This document shows positions 54,501 through 62,500 of a stretch of DNA of 64,000 bases, piece by piece; the first letter of the stretch is position 1; every line of letters starts with the position of its first letter. Made by a program: the position numbers and the translations under genes. The notes beneath the pieces are model-generated. The model did no database searches and was not told the DNA's origin. It worked only from the letters and a program-made list of their open reading frames with translations. Source of the stretch: Prorocentrum cordatum. Taxonomy: Eukaryota; Sar; Dinophyceae; Prorocentrales; Prorocentraceae. The DNA is taken from the NCBI GenBank assembly GCA_963575745.1, contig CAUYUJ010020536.1, positions 1 through 64,000 of the forward strand, given 5' to 3'.

Positions 54501-54725
54501 TGCTGCTGGTCGTGGTGGTGGTGGTGCTAATGGTCGTAGTCGTGGTGGTGCTGCTGCTGGTCGCAGTCGTGGTGCTGCTGGTCGCAGTCGTGGTGCTCCT
54601 GGTCGTGGTCGTGGTAATGCTGCGGGTCGCTCTCGTGGTGGTGGTGTTGGTGGTGGTTCTGCTGCGGGTCGCAGTCAAAGCGATGGTGCTGCTGGTCGCC
54701 GTTGTGGTGGTGGTGGTACTGCTGA
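51590..54725 (-). repeat. 3.1-kb minisatellite, 21-bp unit encoding ATSSTTT
   Basis: The unit on plus is GTCGTGGTGCTGCTGGTCGC plus A, with many GTG and CTG insertions. On minus it reads as the heptapeptide ATSSTTT and variants, giving two Thr/Ser-rich frames (about 52561-51600 and 54720-52558). On plus it reads VVLLVAVV. Thr/Ser-rich tracts are typical of heavily O-glycosylated proteins, but no signal peptide or anchor is seen. I annotate DNA repeat only. Confidence 0.9.
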
Positions 54726-54819
54726 CCTCCTCGTGGTGCCCGCTGCCGTGTCGGGGGTGCTCCCGGCGCTCGTCGGAGCCCCCCGCCCGGGGCGGCCGTG
54801 CTGGCCGCGGCGCCAAGCA

Positions 54820-56220
54820 TCAGGGGCGCGCTGGCAGGCGGCTAGCGGGTGGGCCGGCGGAGTCTGCGAGCAGCACTTCTGCCAGGTCTGGGTCGTCCTC
54901 CCCGGCGGCTCCCCCCAAGGCTAGGTAGCCGTCGCCCGTCAGGGTGGCCATGAGCGAGTCCTGGGCCGCGACGCTCAGGAACCCCCACCAGCGGTTGGTG
55001 TACGCGAGCTCCGCGGAGCGGCGGAGGAGGGCCGGCGCGGCCCGCGCCTTCTGCTCGGCAAGCAGGCGTACCAGCTGGAGGGAATCGCGGCCCCACCTGC
55101 CTCCGACCTCGCAGGAGAGGACCATGAGGCGGCCTGAATGGCCGGTCGTGAGTTCGTGGTACCTGCGTCGTTTGCGCCTTTCGGCCCCAAGTAGCGCGGC
55201 GCCGTCGGTGTCGAAGGTGCGCGGCCGGTGCCAGCCGCCCCTGCGGAGGGGGGGCACCATGGTGCTGTCGCAGCACAGCGGGACGCCGTTCGGCGAGATG
55301 CCGTAGACGACTAGGTCTAATTGTCTGCGGTCCAGCGGGTTGTGGACAACGGCGTTAGTGTCCCGCAGCAGCTGTTGGGGGACAACTCTCCCTCCTGCTT
55401 CTCTGGCGACCCTCGCCCAAGCTCGTTCGAGCGGTTTCGCGCGTCTGGCGAGAAGCCCCGTGCGTGGGCACGCGGCTAGGTGGTCTCCCAGCGCGTCCAG
55501 CCGGGCCCGGAAGCCTGGGTGGCCGGCTGCCCCGCACGTGCGCGGGAGGAGCGGCAGCGGGAGCCTGAGGCGCCGGCGCAGGGCTGCCAGGAACCGCGCG
55601 GGCTTGAACACGTGCCCCTCGGTGGTGGGTAAGGTGTGAAGCCAGTAGGCGGCCCTCGGTCCTGAGCCTGACCTCAGCATGGCCTGGTTGGCCCTGGTGA
55701 GGCTGGGCATGAACACGTTGCCCCTGTAGTGCGTGTTGCGTGCGGAACAAGCGTGGAACTGCCAGCCGTGCCGCCATTCCCCCGGTTCGGCGGCCTCCGA
55801 GCGCGGCGGCGCTTCTGGGCGCAGCCCCTGGAGCAGGTCGGCCCAGGAAGGTCTCCGGAAGCCTTCGGTTTCGAGCAGCTGTGCGGCCGCGGCGGCTGCG
55901 GCAAGGTTGCCCCTACGGCCGGGCCTGGCGCCGTCGAGGAGGTCCCTGATCGCTGCAGCTTCAACGGGGCGCCGCTGGTGGAGCATGTGTAGGGCGTCTG
56001 CCCAAGCGCCCCAGTAGGCCGCTGGGGACGTGCGCGCGGCGCTTTGGAGCCCGAGTCCTCCGCGTCGCCCAGGCATTGCTGCCAGTGCGCGCGCCCGTCG
56101 CTCTTCGTCTTGCGACATTGCGGGGTCCCCGAGGAGGCGGCGCAGGGTGGCCCACATGTCGCCGTCGTGGCCTCTCGCGTATTCTGCGATTTCCCCTGGC
56201 GGCAGGGTTCGCAGCAGGTG
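54820..56220 (-). pseudogene. LINE-C: 5'-truncated LINE C-terminal region
   Basis: About 465 residues of open frame ending at TGA 54820-54822. Landmarks are MPGRRGGLGLQSAARTSPAA, YWGAWADALHMLHQR, DALGDHLAACPRTGLLARRA, LDLVVYGISPNG, ELTTGHSGRLMVLSCEVGGR and LAYTNRWWGFLSVAAQDSL. I recognise this as the region after the reverse transcriptase in a group of dinoflagellate LINE proteins: a Cys/His turn (DHLAAC), then a nuclease-like or RNase-H-like tail; the name is from memory. The reverse transcriptase is absent. Homology stops at 56220, exactly where the 210-bp duplicated segment begins, so the nominal start further upstream is not the real one. Confidence 0.65.
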
Positions 56221-56430
56221 GTTAAGTGAGATACGCGTGCACTCAACGGAGGAGGAGGAGGAGAGGAGGGGACGAGAGAGGGACCAGGACAGGGCGATGG
56301 TATTTTCATGGCAGCGTGGCGACGCGCATCTCCGCCGAGCGTGGGCCCTGGTGGCCCCACGCTCAACGCGAGCGCGTGGGCCCTGACGGCCCGCGCGCTC
56401 GCGCTCTGGCACGCCTGCGGCCGCTCGGCC
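56221..56430. repeat. 210-bp direct duplication, copy 1
   Basis: Starts GTTAAGTGAGATACGCGTGC and ends GGCCGCTCGGCC. It is identical, base for base, to 56572-56781 as read from the sequence. It contains a GGA run and GATGGTATTTTCATGGCAGC. Confidence 0.95.
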
Positions 56431-56571
56431 GACGCAGGCGTCTGGGAGCAAAGCGGGGTGGGTGGGCACCCGCGCGTCGGCCAGAGCCGAACGCTACGGA
56501 CCCAAAATGGCTACCTGAGCCCACACCCCCTCCCACTTAACCTGCAGTCTACAACCAATCAGACTATACAA

Positions 56572-56781
56572 GTTAAGTGAGATACGCGTGCACTCAACGG
56601 AGGAGGAGGAGGAGAGGAGGGGACGAGAGAGGGACCAGGACAGGGCGATGGTATTTTCATGGCAGCGTGGCGACGCGCATCTCCGCCGAGCGTGGGCCCT
56701 GGTGGCCCCACGCTCAACGCGAGCGCGTGGGCCCTGACGGCCCGCGCGCTCGCGCTCTGGCACGCCTGCGGCCGCTCGGCC
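56572..56781. repeat. 210-bp direct duplication, copy 2
   Basis: Identical to 56221-56430; offset 351 bp. The 141-bp spacer contains CCCAAAATGGCTACC, which matches 13 bases of the reverse-complement DinoSL. Beyond copy 2, 56782-57085 is GC-rich with nothing recognisable. Confidence 0.95.
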
Positions 56782-57088
56782 ATGAGAAAGAAAGACGCAG
56801 CCGCGCGCGCGGGGGGCGCCCCGCCCGAGTGCGAGGGCGGGATCAGAGGCTGCAAGAGCCTCGCGCGCGCGGCCACTTGCCTGCAACCTTGAGGCCTTCC
56901 GCGCCCGCGCACCCAGAGCGCGGGCGCGGCGCGTGCGCGATGCGCGCAAAAGAACCGAAAAGGGTGGCGGCGCACGAGGCGCCGGGCGCAGAGCGCAAGT
57001 GTGGCCCCGACCGCACGGCGCGCAAGACGCGCAGCACGGCCGGGTCCAGGAAGCACGCGACGTGCGCGCAACGTTAAACTCCTCCAAG

Positions 57089-57250
57089 AGGGAGGATCGC
57101 AGGCGCCACCTGCGTACCGTAGGCTAAAAGAAAGAGATCGCAGGCGCCACCTGCGTACCGTAGGCTAAAAGAAACAAGCTCGCAGGCGCCACCTGCGTAC
57201 CGTAGGCTCAAGGATCGCAGGCGCCACCTGCGCACGGTAGGCTGAGAGGA
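57089..57250. repeat. Four tandem copies of a 40-50-bp repeat with an inverted core
   Basis: Each unit carries TCGCAGGCGCCACCTGCGTA followed by CCGTAGGCT and an A-rich link. GCAGG and CCTGC pair around CGCCA. The last copy varies (GCACGGTAGG). The array lies just past the stop codon of the DIRS-like frame and could be part of its terminal repeat region. Confidence 0.85.
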
Positions 57251-57338
57251 GGGCCGACTCACTCACAGGCCGCCGCCTTCAGCCCGCGCCCGCGATGCCG
57301 CGGGCGCTGGCGTCGGGGTACGGGGGGGAGCTCCACGC

Positions 57339-59531
57339 CTAGATGGAGGGCGTGTTCCCCCGGCGGTCGCGGCTCTCGCCTCCGCTGAGGTCTCCGCCGC
57401 GCTCACTGGGGTCCCGGGGGCTGCTGCCATCGCCGCCCCTCGACGCGCGACCGTCCGCGCTGGGCCAGTCGCGCTCACTCCGGCCGCGGCTGCCCTGGTC
57501 GCCCTTGGAGTGGCCGCCCTTGCCGCTCTTGTCGCCCTTGCCGCCGCTCTTGGAGCCCTTGGCGGCCTTGCCGGAGTACTTGCCCTTGACCTTGCCGCCC
57601 TTGCCGCCCTTGTCGCCCGCGCCCTTGCCACGCCAGGCTGGGATCCCACCCCCGCCCGCGGCAGCCTCCGCGGCGGCAGCACGCCGCCGCTTTTTCTCCT
57701 GCTCGTACCAGCCGCCGCGAGGAGCGCGAAGCTGCCCAGCGTGCTTCCCGGTCTTACGCCGCGTGCGGCCGGGCGGGGTGTCGCCGCGCCGCGCCCACGC
57801 TGGGTCCCGCGCCAGACTGTGGCTGGGCGACCTCTCGCGCTTGGGCCGGTGGCGGCTGGGCGACCTCTCACGCTTGGGCCAGCTGAGGTCGCCCGGCGGG
57901 CGGTCCCCCTCAGCCCCCGCACCCGTGGCACCCGTGCTGGGGCGCTCGCCATGGCCGACACTGGGGCCCGGCGCCTCCCGCACGGTGTGGCCGCTCCGCC
58001 GGGCCTTCTCCACCACCGTCTTGGGTTTGCCGAAGGCGACGCGGCAAGCCTCGCAGTAGCTCACGTCGCACCCCTTACAGTGCCACCGCAGGGCTCCGCT
58101 GTTAGCTCCGCCCGCGGGGCACATCTCGCAACCCCAACCGTCTCCCGGGTCAAAGGAGCTCCAGCGCATCTTGAGTGCGCATGTCGGGCAGGCAGGCGGC
58201 TGGATGGTCGGCCCATCCTCCCCGTCGCTGCCTGGGTCAGGGCCGCGAGGCCGGCTCGCCCACTCCGTGACCACCGTGCACGGGTCCGTCTTGTAGAACC
58301 GATAGTTCGACCTCATGCACTCCCGCGCGCGCTTTGCGTCAGCGCGGCGCTGGAACTCCACCAGCACGCACGGCTCCCGCTTGTGGCGGTGGTCGTACAG
58401 GAAGGCGATGTGTTTGACGACCCCGAAGGGCACGACCACCTGCCTGACCACCTCGGCATCGACGTGGTGCGGTACCCGCTCGATGCGGATGATGGACTCG
58501 CCCTCGTCGTGCTGGTCACTGGGCTGCTGCTGGGCGCCCTGGCGCTGCTCCTCCTTGCGCCTACGGCGGCTCCTCGAGCGCGGCTGGCGCTGGGGCGGCC
58601 CGTCCCCCGCGCCTGGCGCCTCCTCCACCTCGGTCTTCACCTCGAAGGACCGCGGCGGCGCCCCCCCGCTCTTGGGCTTCAGGACGGCCTCACGCTTCAC
58701 GATGTCGGCCTTCGGGGGGGCGCCGCCCGTCTTGGGTTTCAAGACGGCCTCCTCCTCCTGTCCCCTGCGCCCGCGATCGCGAGGCGCATCGCGCTCGCGA
58801 TCGCGGCGCCTCGCGCGCGAAGGCGAGCGCAAGGGCGCAGGGCGCCTCTCGCGCTTGCGGACCTCTTCGGCGAGGCGCTCCTGGCCCGGCGACCGCGCGG
58901 GCCGCGGGCGCGCCTTTGGAGCGCCTTTGCTCTGGCGCCGCGCGGCAGCCTGGATGGCCGCACGCGCCAGCGCCGCGGTGACCGCGTCCTCTCCCGCCTC
59001 GAGGACCGGGGCTGGGGTCGACTTCCCCTCGCCCCTGCTCGAGGCGTCGTCGTCGGTGAGCTCCACGACCGCCTCCGCGTCCACTGTGCGCATCATGTCG
59101 AGCAGCCCCTTGTTGTGCTTGCAGAGCTCGCGGAGCTCCGGCATGGGCTGCCCCTGGAACTGGGCCAAGGCGAGCGCCAGCTTGGCCGCCTGGCGCTGGA
59201 CCTTGATATTCGGCCCCGCGCCCACCCCCCACGCACCCCGCTTGCCGTCGACGATCACCAGCTGGCCGTGGTCCTCGCTCGCCCCCGCGGCCAAGCAAGC
59301 CGCCGCGATGCACGGGGCTGCTTCGTGGTCGTGGTTGACCATCTCGACGAGGTCCTCGCTGTCCAGCTCGTTCACCACCGTGTACAGGATGTTGTGGGCG
59401 GCACTCCGGAGCTCGTCCGACAGCGCGGCCCCCGAGACGACGACGCCGAGGGGGTTCACCGCCATGATGCTGTAGTCATGGCCACGCGCCCTGCTCTGGT
59501 CCGGGGCCACCAGGCCCACCAGGAATCCCAT
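57339..59531 (-). other. Second half of the frame: RRM and zinc-finger protein (gag-like candidate)
   Basis: An ATG at 59531 (MGFLVGLVAPDQ) is a natural internal start. Residues 1495-1597 form a folded-looking domain (ELRSAAHNILYTVVNELDSE; KVQRQAAKLALALAQFQ). Next come a long Arg/Lys/Glu-rich region with two AVLKPK repeats, an RRM at about 1817-1895 (IIRIERVPHH; EPCVLVEFQRR), and eight Cys in four pairs at 1920/1923, 1940/1943, 1957/1960 and 1965/1968, resembling a ZZ or treble-clef finger. RS-like KRERSPS repeats follow, then a Gly/Lys-rich tail. RNA binding plus zinc finger would suit a retroelement nucleocapsid, or it may be a host SR-like gene that happens to lie in the same frame. Confidence 0.6.
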
Positions 59532-62500
59532 GATGCACGCTGCCGGAGCGTGGGGCGACGGCGCGGCTGGCGCGCAGGGCTGGGGTGCGCGCGCTGCTCG
59601 CGCGCCTCGCTCTGGAGTGGGAGATGGCTGCGGATGAGAGGACCAAGAGGAGGTGGGCGTGCCTGGGGCGATCGGGAGCGGTAGCGAAAGGGGGGTCGAG
59701 GGCGAGAGGTCCACCGGGATACCCCCACAACGCGAAGCCCCCGCCCTGACCTGAATACCCGTGGGACCCGCCTGCTGCTTTCCCACACGCCCATTAACTC
59801 CTCGCCCTGGCTCGTATCTCACCAATTCCTCCTCTCCTTCCTCCTCCGTAGTTGACCCTGCTCGCGCCGAAGGGCGCGCCCAGGGGGGGCGCCCGGGCGC
59901 CCAGGCCGGGCGTTCCGAGGGCCTCAGATCGCTCCCAAACTGGGGCGGGTCGCTCCCGGCCAACTGGTCGGGGCGGGCGCCGGTCACGGCGCCGTCGTCA
60001 CCGCGGGCGTCCGGGGCCAATAAGGCGTGGCCCTCCGCCATGCCTCGGGCGAACGGAGCCTGACGCCGATGGTCCTCCCAGAGGTATCCGTGGAAGGCGT
60101 CCGTGGACCACCTCCCGAACCTCTTGACCGCTTCCAGGTCGCGACAGGCGTGGTACAACGCCGTCGCGCCCCCGATGCGCAGGGAGTGGGATCCCATCTG
60201 GCCTGCGTCCACGCCGCAGGCGGCAGCCGCGAGTTGGAGGAGCCCCTGCACCTCCTCCCGCATAATCGGGTGGCCATCGGGCCGGCGGAACAGGGGGAGC
60301 CCCGCCTCGGTTCCTCGTCCAAACCGGTCCGGCAGCTCCCTCTGGAGGTCGGCGAGTGCGTCCACGACACACAACTCCACCCCCGAACGGTAATGGTTGC
60401 GTACGCAACCTGCGTTAAACTGGTCCGTCTTGGACGACGTGATCGTCAGTACTACCTCATCGCAGTCGCTGAGCCTTGCGCTGGGTGTACCTCCGCGCAT
60501 CCCCTGTACGTCCTGCCCACGCACCACCCGTCCCATACTCCAGGAGCGGTCCTCTTGGACCAAATACTCCGACGCGCGGAGCATGAAAAAGTACCCCGTC
60601 ATAAGCGCCGCCCATAGGATGGTCGCCTCCCGGCGCGTGGCCGTCCCGTGGGCGAACAAGTACTCTCGGAGCCAGCGCAACATCCGGGGCGTGGCCGGCA
60701 GCTTCCGTTTCGCCTTTCCGTCCCAGCGGCGGAGTCCCTCGATCGTGGTCCAGAGCCGGCGCCGATCGGAGGTCACATCCCCAAACCCGGCCAGGGTGTG
60801 GGCATATCGAATGGCGAACAGGCGCTGGCGGATGGTCGTGGCTCGCCTCTTCATCACCTTGTACAGGTACACGACATACCGGATGAGGTCATCCTCGTCC
60901 GTAAGGCGGGCGTCCCGAGTCTCCCCCTGCAGGTATGGGCTCCGGCCTCGGAGCTTCCGCCAGAGTACCCAGTTACGCCACCCGGCGCTGTAATTGGCCC
61001 GCGTCCCTTCGGCAAGCTTGGCCAACATCGCCTCGGTGGCGGTCGCATCCAGCTCGCGGGTGTCGGTGAGTTCACCTTGAATCCCTTTCGGGGCGCCCCC
61101 GCCGGCGTACCGCCAGGCGGCGGGCTTCACCAGCGCGGGAGCAGGGGCGCTGCGGGTACGCCGACGGGCCTTGCGCGGGGGTGGGGCCGCGCCGCCCACG
61201 CCGTCCACGGCGCTTGGCCTGGGCATGCCCGCGCCTTCCGGAACAGCGAAGGTCACCGCCCCGACCCGCTCCCCGCCTGCCCCGTCCACCCCTGCTGCGG
61301 TGGACCGCGCGGTAGCAGGGGGGTCGAGCTGGTCCGCCAACCGAGCGGCGTCGTCCGTCGTCTTCCCCGCCTCCAGCGCAGCCTCGAATGGCCCGCTTGG
61401 GCGATCGGGGGCCTGAAGCCAGGCCTTTAGCCACAGCTTAACCATCTCGTCATTAGCGAGTCGGTCGTGATCGGGCCCGACGCCCGCGCGCGCCCCGGGT
61501 GCCTCGCTTGCGCTCGCTGCCTCTACGGCCTGCCTCAGCAGGCGCTCCGCCCACTGGAGCACCCAGCGGGCCGTGCGACGCGGGAGTGCACGAGCGGCCT
61601 GCCGCATGCGCTCGGCGATCGGCATACCTCCAAGGCCCAAGGCATCCCACAGCTCCGCCGTGCCCCCCTGGGCGCACCAGATTTCTTTCGGGTGCAGGGC
61701 TCGCACGGTCCAGCCGCCCTCGGACCCTTCCAGGATCAGGGTGTTCGCATAGCCCTTCAACGGGTCGGGCTTCGCCCGTGCCGTATGGCAGGGCCCGCGC
61801 GGATCATGAATCACCACGCGCTGGGCCCGCCCGCCTCCCGCGGGCTGCCATGTGCCCCGCGGCCAAGGCATCATGCGATCCCCCGTCGTCGAGATCCGAG
61901 GGTCCACGAGCAAGGTGCCGTTGTCGAGGTCCAGGCGGAGCTCATCCAGCGGTGGCCGCCCTGCCTCCTTCCAGAGCTGGCAGAGGCCGCGTGGCTCCAC
62001 GCAGGGCTGTCCCAGGGGGGGTACGGGGCCCGATGCCCGAACCCGTTCCCCGCAACCCCAAACCTGGACCGCCCGCGCGCGTGCCGTGACGTCGCCGAAG
62101 TGCGTGCACAGTAGGCGCGTCTCTGGGGAGAGTGCCACATAGCCAAGGCGCCGTAAGCGCGCCCCTAGTCGCACTGCAGCGTAGTTGACGGGGGCGTCGA
62201 GCAGCACGGCCAGTGGCCGAGTGGTGATCAGTAGCCGCTCCAGGCCCGTCGCTTCACGTCCACCGGGGTCCTCCGATAGTGACACGCACAGCCAGCGGGT
62301 CCGCGGGGCCCCAGCGGGGTCCTCGGGGTGGTCCCCGTCGTCCGGGTCCCATCGGTCACCGACATCCCACGGCGCTAGCAGCGCCGACCCACCGAGGCTC
62401 TCCCATGCCTCCCCAAAGGGGGGCCACGCGGTTCCCACCTCCAGCAGCCGCGCCCCCTCGACCTGCAGAGGGGCGTAGCGTGGTAGGGCCTCCCGGGCTC

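Noticed and set aside
51310-54928. Long hydrophobic (Val/Leu) plus-strand frames read as membrane proteins
   Set aside because: They are direct translations of the GTG/CTG minisatellite, without loops, charged residues or bounded ends.
56500-56515. Second DinoSL relic (CCAAAATGGCTAC)
   Set aside because: Only 13 bases match and both ends diverge. It is mentioned as a curiosity, not as a feature.
57510-59684. 724-codon plus-strand open frame
   Set aside because: It is antisense to the RRM/zinc-finger protein, whose minus-strand domains are clear. High GC keeps the opposite frame open.
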